Shown here in pieces: positions 1 through 19,395 of a DNA stretch of 64,000 nt. Below the pieces are notes generated by a model. It worked only from the letters and a program-made list of their open reading frames with translations. It was not told where the DNA came from and searched no databases. Source of the DNA: Marthasterias glacialis. Taxonomy: Eukaryota; Echinodermata; Asteroidea; Forcipulatida; Asteriidae. Both the position numbers and the translations under genes were made by a program. Position 1 is the stretch's first letter; the number at the start of each line of letters is the position of its first letter. Where the stretch lies: positions 2,054,300-2,118,299 of the forward strand of contig OU452239.1 in NCBI GenBank assembly GCA_911728455.2, written 5' to 3'.

Positions 1-3
1 AGT

Positions 4-351
4 AGATTGTTCTTGTGAGAACTTGTTCAGTTATTCTTCTACTACTGCGGAATTTTGGGGACAACCTTCTTTTGAGAGGAACTGTCCTGCTTATTCTGTC
101 GATGACCAGAGCAAGCTAGTCGAAACTTTGAGACCAATTAAAAAACTCGATCCGCGGCAGTGGAGTTATCCAAGAAGTCCCCTCGATCCACTAAAAGCAA
201 AAGTAGTAGTAGTCCCGGCCGATTTCCTACCTCCCCGGGTAGAACTTAATAAGCAGGATAGTTCTTTTCAGAACTAAGTTGTCCCCCGAATTGCGAAATC
301 CACTCCGCGGTAGTAGAACAATAGCAGGACAAGTTCTCACAAGAACAATCT
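4..351. repeat. Foldback/MITE-like element with 23-bp terminal inverted repeats
   Basis: Bases 4-26 (AGATTGTTCTTGTGAGAACT and on) are the exact reverse complement of bases 329-351. The interior also folds back on itself in part, for example around the CCGCGG motifs. No transposase is encoded, so this is a short non-autonomous element. The small open frame inside it is not a gene. Confidence 0.8.
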
Positions 352-733
352 ATTGTATGGTGCAAAGTAGATATAATCACATGGTGTTACAGTAAACCAA
401 ATATACATTGATACCTCACCATGCAAAACCTATATAAAGTATTTTCATCATTGTAAACATTAACAACTTGTATTTGCTTGTAAAACTAACTAGTTTTTGT
501 TATTTACTAATCATTTGGAAGTCTTATTGAGCTTAAATATAAACAGTTGTTTGTATATGGATTGTGATGTAGCTTAATAGAAGCTCTGCTAGCGACAATA
601 AACAATGTAACCACATGTTCCAGTATCATTTTTACATTTTAAATGTGATTGAGTGGTACAAAATGTAAAAAAAAAATGAGGAGACAAAAAAGATGTTTTC
701 AAATACACGAAATTCTTTTAAAAGTTGTACAAA

Positions 734-1043
734 TTAAACCAAAATGTCATATTTTATTTTATTATTAATGTTAGATTGTTTCAAGATATAGCCTATATAA
801 ATTGAAACAATCTGGAAAAAATGGAACAACCGCGTGCACCAAACACTAAGTGGATGCAGATTTAACAATCTGGGGCCTTCCCCTGTTGAAAGCTTAGCTT
901 GTGACGGTAGAAAGGCGTCATATTCAAGCATCTTAATGTTGCTCAACATTTCACTGGTTTTGTGAGGGTCTTCATACGCAATTAATCCACTTAGGTAAGC
1001 CGTGGCATGGCTTTCATAGTTATTACAGATCTTTAACATTGCT
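734..1043 (-). CDS. Candidate terminal exon of an unrecognised gene
   Basis: On the minus strand an AG acceptor at 1,044-1,045 opens a frame of 102 codons ending at 734. It contains NYESHATAYLSGLIAYEDP and later LLNLHPLSVWCTRLFHFFQI. A strong donor (CGAACG|GTAAGC) ends a possible upstream exon at 2,604. That exon's frame ends in SNEDFE plus two bases, and joining it to this acceptor keeps the phase (CG|A). AATAAA signals lie around the stop codon. I recognise no family, and the upstream exon has no clear start or acceptor, so this could be a chance open frame in repeat-rich DNA. Confidence 0.25.
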
Positions 1044-3671
1044 CTATTGGTTATTACGTTAGATGATAAAAAAGTTGACAAACCACACATGACGACCTAA
1101 AGAGTAACTCATTTAAACAGATTTTGTCGGTCGGGTTCGGTACGTTTCCTAGATTTACAACTTAAAACTTGTCGTACATTACTTGAATATTTCAATTAGA
1201 ACATTACAACTGAAACAAGCCAATTGTGTTTGTCAGCTCAGACTTTACATGACTTAACATAAACTTCAGGGTATCAATGACTGCACCAATAGCATGTAAT
1301 TATATGAAGACCACTGAAGAATTGCAGTCTTTCGTTACCAAATTTAACTAGAACAGCGAAAGCTGCCCTGGTGAGTTGCGGATCGCCCGATAGAGGAACA
1401 ATGACTATTTAAAACAACCCGATCCTTTTGATCAACTGAAGTTCAATAGGGTAAGGACATTATCAAGCATGCACTTGACCACTGCTTACATGGTTTAAAA
1501 TGTGGCAAAAGGGCCTAGGATGGGGAGGGCTGCCGAGGGAAAGAAACATATACTTGAGGAACAAATGATGGTCTGGTAGGCTCGAGAGTGTGTAATCATG
1601 GACGGTGTGGCACACTGTCACTCAGCGAGACAAAATACAAAATCATTTGTATTTTATGTGCTACTGAATTGAATGATGTTGACCAGCATCTTAGATATCT
1701 TCAGAGAACATTTTTCATCACAAAAGAGTGGTACAGTTCTTCACAAATTAAGGGGATAGCTCGATAAGGGATAAAGGATAGCTTCTTTCATTGTCTAAAG
1801 CACACAATAAAAACAAATGCTTACATGTATCTCTCATTCTCAGCTTTGGCATGTCATCAAAGACAAAAATTTACCAGAGAAGATGCATCTACATAATGAA
1901 AATTACAGGTACTTATGGAGATCATGGAGAAAGTTAAGCCATTCAACAATTGCAATTTTTTAGATCTTCAGCTTGAACTGGTTACCTACTCGTGAGTTTT
2001 ATCTTTACATATACATATGCATGTCAGTAGCAGTATTTGTTTCAAGTTTCAAGTGAGTACCATTGCAATAAGGAAAAATAGCCATTCAAAGTTTCCATTG
2101 TTTTAGGTCTTTCAACTGGAATTGGTGGCAAAGTCATTCCTTTTTGTTTTTATTTGTTAAAATCTTTATGTCTGCTGTGATGTTGCAAGGCAGTTCAAAT
2201 TTAGTTTAAAACACCAACATTCAGCATGTTTTGTCTGAAATTGGCTATTTAAAGTCCCGAGGCGAGGGCAATGCTTAACAATGTAATAAAAACTATATTA
2301 TTTCTGCAAAAAAAAAAAAGTTGATCAACATAACACATAGCTGCCACTGTGTAATGGTTTCATATGGGGCTTTTAGATTCCATAAAACAGCTCAAAACAT
2401 AAATGTTGAAGCTTGATGCTACAACTTTAACATCTCCTGAATGCGGACGGCCCAGCGGACGAAATCGGTATTACATAGGCTCGCATTCTACTACAGCAGC
2501 TCCCCAAAAGAATACATCAATGTGAAAGAACTTTACCAAACAACATCCACAAAGTGCAAAGAAAACCTATAAAGGAAACTCGATAAAAAATGGCTTTGCT
2601 TACCGTTCGAAGTCCTCATTAGAACCCTGACGTTCATTTGACGACGCCTTCCAAAGAACATCCACAGTGGATCCATAGACAACATACACCCACACACGCA
2701 CACACCCAATGCAATAAGTTTTACTTTGACGAGATGTCCTTCATAGAGAATAAAATGTCGCTTTCACAAACTGGAACATGAACACTAGGGTGTGGACACG
2801 TTTGCACGGTCCACAGGGCGACTCCAATTCACAAGTTGAACATTTTCAGGTTTTAGCAAGCCCTCAAAAACACTACACAACAACCTCGGTAGATAAAGCT
2901 TGAACACGCGGTTATGGACACTTCTTTCCAGGGGAACACCATCTTAGAATCCCTTGGAAGACCACTCAATGCAGCCAACTATAAGGTTCACATTCCTCTA
3001 ATGCAAAGTCTTTCCCGCTCTGCGGAGCATTTATAACAATAGAAACACCTGGTGAAGAACAAAGCAGAGTTTGTCGACCAATAGACGGGGTTGAAGATTT
3101 CTATGCATAATGACTACCAAAATCCTCCACAGTGAGAAAGAACGAGCAGAGTTAATCCTCGACTTTTGGACAAACCTTTTGTTTGAAGACAAAAGCATGA
3201 GTGCCAGCGCGCATCCTTTGGGCTGCTCACATGTACTTCAGAAAAACGTTTGCAAATTGTTTTGTTCTGTCTGTAAATTTGGGTTAATCTTTTAAATCAG
3301 ACCTTCTCAGCTCCAAACTGCAACTTTCAGTTTCTTTCTTTCTTTCCCCCACCGTCCCATTTCACCCTCAAATGATGAGAAATAAAACCCACAACATAAA
3401 AATACAGGGATGGAGCAGCCGGGAAAAAGGCTGGTAGGATTCCGGGGATGTTTCGGGCTGTATATAAGGCTCGGCGTCGACATTTTGGGAAGACCTAATG
3501 TGTTTTTAAGAACTATTCGAAGTGAAATTATTTTAATTGTGTTTTGTTTGGTAATAGTCAGTTTTGGTTTGTTATAATGGACAATTATATAGTTGGGCAG
3601 ATATGGGATCTACTTGGGGGGTTTTGCCTTTGACGATTAAAGCTTGGAATTAGGAACACATTCAGCAAAGT

Positions 3672-3859
3672 ATGTCGTGAGAAAAATATTTGGCTATCGG
3701 GCCATCGCAGATTTGTCCTTTGAAAAAAATACTGGTAGAATATAACACGGAAGTTTCATAATTTTCAAAATGGCTGCAATTGTTTGTTATTCTACCTGTA
3801 TTGTTTTCAAGGGACAAAATGTGTGATTGTCCTATAGCCAAATATCTTTCTCGTGACAT
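3672..3859. repeat. Foldback element
   Basis: Bases 3,672-3,697 pair with 3,834-3,859 as imperfect inverted repeats (about 90% by eye), and inner segments near 3,735-3,750 and 3,790-3,805 also pair. It looks like a small hairpin MITE. The minus-strand open frame across it follows from the palindrome. Confidence 0.7.
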
Positions 3860-4734
3860 ATTATGCGTGCCAAATTTATACATGCTGGTATCATCAAAGG
3901 CACAATCCCTTTACCTCGGTACTGTGTGTACCATGATTCCATTGATGGAATGTTATTGATTAACCAGGCATCACATAAAGTATTAGCAAAGGTTCTGCAC
4001 CACATTTTCTTTCATTGTATTACCGTTTTTATGTAAGTTTCAATATAATTATTTTTATCCACATTATTGTCTAAAATTGTTTTTAGGTGGCGAGGGTAAC
4101 ATACAGTATATTTGCCTTTACAATCTGCATAGAATTATATCATATTAATAATTAGCTTAGATGCTTTGCTTCGACTGAGTAATTTAGATTTTCATTATTT
4201 TTAATTAATATTTTCTGTTTTTTGTTATAAGTTTTACTGTTTTTGAGATGGTCTGGCTTAAAGTATGCATAGTTTGTACATCGTCTGTGTGTCTAAAAGT
4301 TAATGTCCGTTTTTAAAATGAATCTTGTTCCATTCAATACTTGTCTTACACAACTGTACTGAGTAAATACCAATCTTTTCTGCCAAAATGAATTTCCACT
4401 CCAAAAATAACAACTTAAATTTCATATTTCCTATGACTGTCCAAGTTACATTGGATATGTAATTCTCTATGTCAAATTCAGGCACTTACTGCAAAACTGG
4501 AAACTTGGTTTATATGCTCATCAAATGGATGAGAATCTGAACTTCTAAATAACGCATAACTATGAGTATTTCTCAACATATAGAATGTAAAGTCATTGAC
4601 ATCGTGCTTTATAATTTATTTTCACTTCTTCCAACAAGCGCCTGATTTTGACATAGACATAAAATAATATGTGCATGAAATAACAATACAAGTTATATGG
4701 TAACAAATAGTTGTTCATTGGATAATAACAATGA

Positions 4735-4935
4735 TAGATGGGCCCCTCACGGTTCCTTACAATAATATATTATGAAGATGACGTCATTTGAGTAGGGCCC
4801 TGTCGGGTAGAGGTCAAAAGAAGGTAGCTCATCATTGGCGCCCCGCGTACAACTGTGTGCGTTTCCATTGTTTCATCATCGCATTACCTCTAAGATGGCG
4901 CCTGTATGGCGTCAATGTAAAATGCCTATATTATC
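4735..4935. repeat. Dispersed repeat family A, copy 1
   Basis: Segments such as TGACGTCATTTGAGTAGG, CTCTAAGATGG and GGCGTCAATG recur in the same order at 34,625-34,800 and 39,735-39,912. The three copies share an order of blocks over about 170 bases but have diverged, which fits an old interspersed element. No coding capacity is seen. Confidence 0.6.
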
Positions 4936-5079
4936 ACCCCTGTTTGTCGGGTCCTTAGCATTCCTGAAACCATCTTAACTCCTTAGGAATATGCAGCACC
5001 GTTTGCCAACTTGGCGCACTGGTTGCTGATGATTCACATGAACAATACAACGCATGTAACCACTTACACATGGGGATGA

Positions 5080-5205
5080 AAAGCAATTAAAGTTAAGCTC
5101 AAAAACAAAAGTCTCACGACCGGGATTCTGAGCGACACTCCTATGACTCAGCAATCAGAACTTGAGATCGACGACCTAGAAAGCCCAGCCACGACGCGCA
5201 ATCAA
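5080..5205 (-). repeat. Decayed tRNA-derived SINE fragment
   Basis: The stretch AAGCAATTAAAGTTAAG followed by ACGACCGGGATTCTGAG is a degraded antisense copy of a tRNA-derived SINE head. A more intact piece of the same family lies at 12,925-13,035, with AAGCAATTGTAGTTAAG then ACTGGGATTCAAACCCAC. The B-box region is mutated here. Confidence 0.5.
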
Positions 5206-6239
5206 ATCGGATGCTTGAAATAATAGCACAATAAAATATATTGATATTTTGATATTTAAGAAATAATTATTTCTTCAAATTTAGTACAAATTTGTAAATG
5301 TCAACTTGGATATAATGGCCAATATAATAAATATATATATATTTGATACACAAGGTTATTGTTTTAGACTCTCTTTTTCCATCGGTTGAATTAATAACAG
5401 AATAAAACCAAAAGCAGAATGATAAAAAAAATTATACTACTTATAAACATGGGCAAACAATTTGGTTTTAGACTGTAGTGTAAAAGTGGTTGACAACTAA
5501 GCTTGATCATACAATTCACACCAACGTGTACATCTCGGGGATATGTAAATATTATGCAAATTGCCTATGATTTCTACAGTATATGAGGCACATGGTCATT
5601 TAGCCTTTCGTCAAGGCCTGTGGTTAAGAAAAGCTGTCTAGCCGCGAAGCCACGGGAGCGATGCCTTTTCCAACTTGATTTTGCGTTTTTGTTGTTGAAT
5701 TTTTCATAAAGTTTAAAATGTTAATTATTAATACATTTTACGCAAATAATTAAAGTGCCGAAAGAAAAACCATTCACAATGTGGACCAGGTTAATGTGTG
5801 CTGACCCCACCGGTGATGATTGGTTGGGAGTTTTGCTACCCTGTGAGGGTAGCAAAAATCGAGAGAGAAAAAGAGAAACATTCGAAACTTCTAATCAGTT
5901 GTAAAATGCCTCCTGGCTTCGTCAATCGTCGTGCGCGCCGACTTGGTTTTCGCTACAGTCGCTTTGCAGCTACACAGCTGTCCATGAAGGCCTTGTCGAA
6001 AGGCTATGGGACACTCGGTTTACACTCCACCGCAAAGGCCCATACTTTGCAGCAATGTGGATCGGGTCAAGTGACAAACTCAAAGAATATCCAGGTTCTT
6101 GGTCGGGGTATACGGGCGCAGTAGAAAACAACAGTTATGTCTGGGAGCACAGCGACACGCCCGCTCCCTCCTATGTGTGCTTTAACAGTTCAGCTGTTAT
6201 GTCCCGGCCTCATTCACAAGTGCTAGAGGTGAGAAGTGA

Positions 6240-13874
<7,635 letters not shown>

Positions 13875-14835
13875 CTGTTTTGTTCGAAAGAAACAGAAAT
13901 ATAGGATGAACTCAGTTGTTCGTGTACGTAAGCAATATTTTAAAGGCTGTAAAAAAAAATTAACGGCAATAATACCACAATAAGAACATGGGAGTAGGAA
14001 CAAGACAAGAAGACAACAATGTTCTGTTAGTGACTTGATAAGCTTTTATTTGCACTTTTACAGTTAAACAGCAGATCTTCAGTCGTTGTCTAAAAGCTGC
14101 GACATCTTCAACAAAATGTCGTACATGATAAACCGTTACTTTATCAAATTGATTTCCAGCAGTTAACGTAACCGTAAAACAATAAACAAATTGATGGAAC
14201 TAAACTTCCTGGGAGTCGCATAAAAATTAACCAAATTTGTTCAACTACTGCATAACCACCAATCCAATAGGTTTCTGGATGTCGCTTATATCTCAAAACC
14301 TATGTGGAATAATATACTACAAACATCGGGTTTGCAACCAATTTTAAAGACATCCGAAAGTAAGAATGTAAATAAACTGCTCCAATCTATCAAAATTTCT
14401 CCACACACAGCCCATCAACAGTATTCAGGAAGTCCGAAAATACAAGCAAAAGCACCACGAAGCCACTCAGGAGTGCCGAATTCATCTCCGCTACCATGAA
14501 TGCCCTGTGAATGAAGCAGTCACCAAGAAACCACACCCAAGGCTGACCACAGTGGCGAGGCTCTCATAAAATGAAAACAGAAAAAGAATAGAGTTAATAT
14601 TTGCATAATCCAAACAACACTGTAGTTACTTTTACCTATACTTTAATTAGAATTGAAGATGGACAAACTTGCTACTATTGAAATCCTTTCGCATTTAAGC
14701 CAAAGATGAATCAAACTTATCTTAAAAATTATTGATAGATACAAAGATGCATCAATTACCCAGGATGCGCAGTACGACTCAAATATGTCCGAACATAAAA
14801 GGTGTGATCAGATTATAAAAGACCTCATATTGTAG

Positions 14836-14966
14836 TCTGATCTGGGCACAGTCCAGTTTACCTCTACAGTTCCTGTCATCTACAGTTCCAGAAATGTCTA
14901 AGTTCCAGTTATTATTTCTGGATGAGAATCGCCGTGCAGAAAATCACAGGATCTTCTCGACCTGTT
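14836..14966 (-). pseudogene. Decayed duplicate of the HYR exon
   Basis: Bases 14,938-15,010 align with 13,851-13,925, sharing AAATCACAGGA, TTCT-GA-CTGTTTT and AGAAATAT. Bases 14,848-14,870 align with 13,788-13,810 (CAGTCCAGTTTACCTCTACA against CAATCCAATTCACCTCTGCA). The copied frame opens with DPVIFCTAILIQK and then hits a stop, and the VNWTVP part is in another frame. The segment therefore includes exon and intron and arose by local duplication followed by decay. Confidence 0.7.
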
Positions 14967-15019
14967 TTACTGGAAGCACAGAAATATCATAAATTAGTTT
15001 GTGAGTGTATAAAACTTAC

Positions 15020-15060
15020 CTTTAAATGTTTGCAAAACTGGTTTTAACGCGCACAAGTGG
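15020..15060 (-). CDS. Candidate small RTK ectodomain exon
   Basis: A 41-nt frame (HLCALKPVLQTFK plus split codons) lies between acceptor GGCCTAACAG and donor AAAG|GTAAGT. It enters in phase 2 and leaves in phase 1. That is exactly what is needed to join the candidate exon at 15,745-15,997 to the HYR exon. Support is only splice signals and phase. Confidence 0.35.
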
Positions 15061-15670
15061 CTGTTAGGCCCCTTATCAAAACTACTCTAGGATAATGCTT
15101 GCGGAACAGTTGATCCTCAAAGAGTAAATCAATGAGGATAAGTTGCGAATTGATTGTTCATAGTTAGATGTTTGCCCAGTACAGCTCATTTTATCCGCAA
15201 GTATGTTGACAGACTCCCCACTGAGCAGTCTGTGTTTTGGCAAACTGATACAATATGATGGCAAAATTTACAATTTGTGACTGCCTTATTTGTTGCTCGG
15301 GACACTCTTTAGTCTGATTACTTCTGAAGTCATTGAAAGTGCCTTTATTTGACCACCTGCAGGTTTCCAGTAGTCGAAGAATCTCCAGGTCTGTGTTTAG
15401 TCATCTTGTAAAAAAATTACCTGGTCTTGTTGCAACACTTTCCCCGAAAAAAATCCACACCACAATTGTACCGCTTGGGGATTTCTTGCGGGTTTGAACT
15501 GTGGAAAAGTCTATCCGCAAGTTATCCGGAACTATTTTTGAGAGGGTTCCTTAGTGGGTCGATGTTAACTATAACTAAATGAATTCAGTTACCTATTGCC
15601 ATGAATTTACATGAAGTAGAGAGCTGAAGATGACCAAGGTACACACACTTATTACAATAATGTGCTGTAA

Positions 15671-15716
15671 GAGTGAGAGCTTCCTGATTGATAGAGTGAG
15701 AGCTTCCTGATTGATG
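15671..15716. repeat. 23-bp tandem duplication
   Basis: GAGTGAGAGCTTCCTGATTG-AT occurs twice in a row with a 23-base period in an intron. Confidence 0.9.
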
Positions 15717-15744
15717 AAAACTAAATATTATAACTTCAACTTAC

Positions 15745-15997
15745 CCCGGGACGCACAGGTAAAACTCGCATATATCTATAACAAATACAGACCACATCAT
15801 ATTCTGATCCTTCTCCCTCAAAGATGATGGAATGAAATTAGACAAGCATCTCCATTGGTACAAAAATAACCACGTGGTGTTCCTATCTTGGGAATTCCAC
15901 CTGAAATTGTTGCAAACATCCATGATAACTGCCGTATCGCTGACACCAGTAGATACTTCACTGATGAGCGTACCATCAAGATCAGGTACATTATCTT
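15745..15997 (-). CDS. Candidate RTK ectodomain exon, fold unknown
   Basis: A good acceptor (TTTTGTGCCCTCCACCAG) and donor (GG|GTAAGT) bound an 84-codon open frame beginning EDNVPDLDGTLISEVSTG. Four cysteines are seen, in VIMDVCNNF, YQWRCLSNF, VIDICEF and YLCVPG, with an N-glycosylation site at NTT. It enters in phase 1 and leaves in phase 2. I recognise no domain. Position and strand suggest the extracellular part of the RTK. Confidence 0.45.
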
Positions 15998-16909
15998 CTG
16001 GTGGAGGGCACAAAACATTATAAAAAAATAATAATAAAACAATTAAAAAACACAGACGTTTTATTGATGTAAAGAGAAAACTATGCTGAAATTGGCTTTA
16101 AAAACAAATAAACCAATCGTCATATTTGACTAGAAACCAGTTAGATTTGACTAACAATTAGCAAGGGTCAGCTGGGTGCAAAATCAGTCAGTCTGACTAG
16201 TTTGTTCTAGTCAGGATTATTTAACTAATTAAAATTGGAGTCGAATCCAATTGCTTTTTCTATGTGGGATGACTTAATCCGTTTTTTTGGGGGGGTGGTA
16301 TGTTTATCTAATTTCCTAGTCAGTTTTCAACAACAAGAAAAAACAGTCATTTTTTGGACTAGGTCGTTATAAGAGTGTATTATTAAATCTTCAGCGAGAT
16401 TCGGTAATAAGTTTGACCGTCATTATTTTGATCGTGAATTAAAAGCTGTTTAGCATCATAGCCATCACTCCAAAAACCCACGCCAAGATAACAGAGTCCG
16501 GCAAAACTAACCGCCTGCTGTTTTTACAGGAAATAGAACGTAATATTTTATGGAGCCGGAAGTAGCTAAAACTGCTTGCAGCAAATACTCTCGTGTGTGA
16601 CGCAATGACTTACCAAAGATTGCGTTGGTGTAGGCCTACAAGTTGAAAATAGAGAAATCCGCCAAAATTGGATAGCAGGTGTATTCATGTGAAATATTGT
16701 GGATGAATATTATGTTCAGAACTCATGGATTGCAATACCACTCATATCCAACAGGTATTTAACTTGCCAGGTTGAATTTAGTATGGAATGAGTCGACTTG
16801 TCTTTATGTTAGTTTAATTTCACCAAGGATAGAATAGGTCGAGCTGTCATAATAAAGTTCTCACTAAGACGACGTAATGAACCTAAAAAAAAAAAATTAA
16901 AAAAACTTG

Positions 16910-16990
16910 TAATAATTTATCTCGTCAAGACGACTTGAGGATACTGAGAATGCGACCGCATCAGTGTCGTCTTGGTGGGATAAATTTTTA
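16910..16990. repeat. Small inverted repeat
   Basis: ATAATTTATCTCGTCAAGAC on the left pairs imperfectly with GTCGTCTTGGTGGGATAAAT on the right. A further GACGAC block sits at 16,868. It is likely the remnant of a foldback element. Confidence 0.5.
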
Positions 16991-18097
16991 CGGTAAGTCG
17001 AAGTCTCGGCGAAGGTATATTATCAGCTTCAGTAACCATTCTCAACGGGATAGAATTATCAGCGAAGATGAAGTTTTAGTCAAATAAAATTGACTTGGCT
17101 ATGAGAAAGTGTCTCTTTACCTGGGTACATCGTGGTTTGCCGGGCCGGAAGAAGGTTGTAAGGCTGGTCCTCTTTCTGGGCACACAAGTTACTTTTTTCT
17201 TCTTTTTTTTGCCCCAGCAGAAGGGCACAGGCAATAACACGGCTCTTTTGAAACAAGTGGGGCATAACTGTTGTATATTTGTTGCTAGAATTACACCCAA
17301 CACATGTTTTTTCATTCATATGAAAACATTTACTTTCCTGAATTACTTACATATAGCAAAAAAACGATAAACAACTTCCGCATTAAGTTTCTCGAAACAC
17401 AATTTCGGACAGAAATTGCTTACGACCTTTTTTGCCGGTCACACTCTCATTACATCCTTCTTCCGGTCACACATCGAAATTTTATGATAATTCTGGAGTT
17501 CCGTATAACACGATTTGGAATTGTAGCAGTTTTAGGAACTTACCGTGTCTTTCCAGTCAGGCTTCGGTCGGACATTTGTAATACGACTGCGTAAGTGGCT
17601 CATCTACAGTTTGTCAGAGATCCTGGTTCGCGACACAGCAGCAATAGAACTGCATGGAACCGCAGTATTAACCAACACAGGTAAGCTCAGTACAGACCTT
17701 TGTGAATGTGACGTCTAGAAATTCGTGATTTCCATTGAACAAAAAACAAATTATGAATAACAAAGAAACCGAAAGAGTTATGCGCTGTGACATTTGACAT
17801 TCGTTTTGGTTCAACAGCTTCTGAGAGATATATTTTACAACCTTACATTTCAATATATATGTTGCAACCGTTATATTTGTAAGTTGCGTGGGTCTCTTGC
17901 ATTGTTTAATGAACTGGAAAATATGGTTGAAGGGATTGGGTTGTAAAACGACGACCCTGTTTAGTATAAACCTTGAAAAAAACGGTTAAACATTTTATGC
18001 AAGATATTTAATAGTTTCTAAAAAAGCTGCAGTGGTGGAAATGTGAATTTACAATGAAGAGAAAGCCTGACATCTGCTGCATTGTAGGCTAAAGAAC

Positions 18098-18345
18098 GTA
18101 CACTCTAAAAAAAAAACTCCAGATCAGAATAGACCGTTCCGGCATTGACAACAAGCCCCGCCCACACACCTTAGTTTGTGTACATTTGCACTGCACGTGT
18201 GACCGAGTTTGACCGAGGTCACATGACCAAAAGGCGTGATCCAATTGGTCAATGCGCACAGCTTGATTGACAGGCCGGAATGGTCTGTTGGCCCGTATTC
18301 AGGGTCCCAGGGAGCTAGACCCAATTCTGGGCCAGGTTGACCTGA
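18098..18345. repeat. MITE family M copy 1, carrying a nested element
   Basis: The left end ACACTCTAAAAA and the right part GGTCCCAGGG...GGGCCAGGTTGACC are family M. Between AGACCGTTCCGGC and GCCGGAATGGTCT sits an insert of about 150 bases. The same insert lies in the opposite orientation in the copy at 28,110-28,499. Confidence 0.7.
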
Positions 18346-18625
18346 AAACTGGTTTAAAAGGTATAGCTGTAATGATTTCCTGAAGACTTCTGGACAGAAA
18401 AGCATATTCAAACGAAAGATGAGAGTCTTTGGAAACATAGTTTGTAACAACTAGAATGAAACCATAAATGTAGCCGTAGGAAAAATAATCAAGATAGGAG
18501 ACAGTGTTAACATGATTTAACAGTTTTAAGGCTTTTGTGGATATGCATACAAACATTAAACCGGAACATGCTCACAGTGTTCAACACAATATTGTGTACT
18601 CATGTGTCTCTTCCTTAATCCTTAC

Positions 18626-18823
18626 CTCTCTTTTCCCTAAGACGAGACGGGGAGAAATATAGTAGAAGTTGGGCACGACAGAGAACAGTGAGACCAACCT
18701 CGTGGATATAAGAGATAACAGAGTGGATGGGACAAGGGTTGGTAGTCTTAATATCCAAGACAGCAGCCAAGATGGCTGGCATGCTCTGTTTAGAGCGACC
18801 ACAGCCGCAGGAATTCGCGCCAT
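18626..18823 (-). CDS. Candidate upstream ectodomain exon, fold unknown
   Basis: A strong acceptor (CCTCTCCCTGTTTTCAG) and donor (GAGAG|GTAAGG) bound a phase 1-1 frame of 65 codons. It opens DGANSCGCGRSKQSMPAILA and includes TTNPCPIHSVISYIHEVGL and VLCRAQ. It joins in phase to the candidate exon at 15,997. A second frame is open across the same stretch, so the reading is uncertain. It could belong to the RTK or to another minus-strand gene. Confidence 0.35.
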
Positions 18824-19101
18824 CTGAAAACAGGGAGAGGTACAGCTCTAAAGTTAAGTAACATCTGTCTTTATGAAGACTTAATTCACCGACAGAACTC
18901 CTTCCAGTGCTTGTGTAGCAGTGTGGGGAGAATATTGTACAGCATAATACCAGTATAAGTGACCTTTCCCCCGAACAAATATTACTCTCCAGTTCGTTGG
19001 TATCAATGACCTGTAAAACTGGACACTATCGACGAAACGAACTGAATGTGAGTTTGACTACCCCTCTATCTGTGAATTTGCCCCCACTGTCGTTTGCTGC
19101 G

Positions 19102-19108
19102 TATAAAA
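19102..19108 (+). promoter_or_regulatory. TATA-like box upstream of the transporter gene
   Basis: TATAAAA lies about 290 bases upstream of the start codon at 19,396. A short upstream open frame (19,180-19,374) would fall in the leader. The match to consensus is good, but no transcript start is visible from sequence alone. Confidence 0.35.
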
Positions 19109-19395
19109 TGTTGACCATGCTCCATGTCAGATCGTATTTAAATGATAACTGGTGATGATGTAATGAGATCGTCCAGTTAGTGATGAACCACGGTCGCACC
19201 ACTGCAGACTATCTTTGCATTAGGATTAATGCATTGACACATTGTTTGGAGACTGATGACACTGATTATTTACACTTATCTCCAGTGTACATGGCTTGGT
19301 TGAATCATAGAGCAATGAATGATAACTTTAGCAGGACCAAAGCCGACGTCAGCTGCCAGACTTCCTGCCGTTAGCAACATAGTAAAATAGCAGTC

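Larger units (their letters stand above)
352..6239. other. Region downstream of the RTK gene; mostly repeats, no confident gene
   Basis: This AT-rich stretch holds a foldback element (3,672-3,859), a dispersed repeat copy (4,735-4,935), a decayed SINE (5,080-5,205) and one weak candidate gene (734-1,043 with 2,604 upward). The rest shows no convincing exon on either strand. A TATA-like TATATAAGG at about 3,461-3,469 has no recognisable gene downstream. The part next to 6,239 probably contains the 3' untranslated region of the minus-strand kinase gene, but I found no clear poly(A) signal close to its stop codon. Confidence 0.5.

Noticed and set aside
3461-3469. TATA box at TATATAAGG
   Set aside because: No exon or open frame of note follows on the plus strand, so a promoter call is not supported.
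17076-17370. Three overlapping frames on both strands
   Set aside because: They overlap each other across a poly-T tract, have no splice context and match no family I know.
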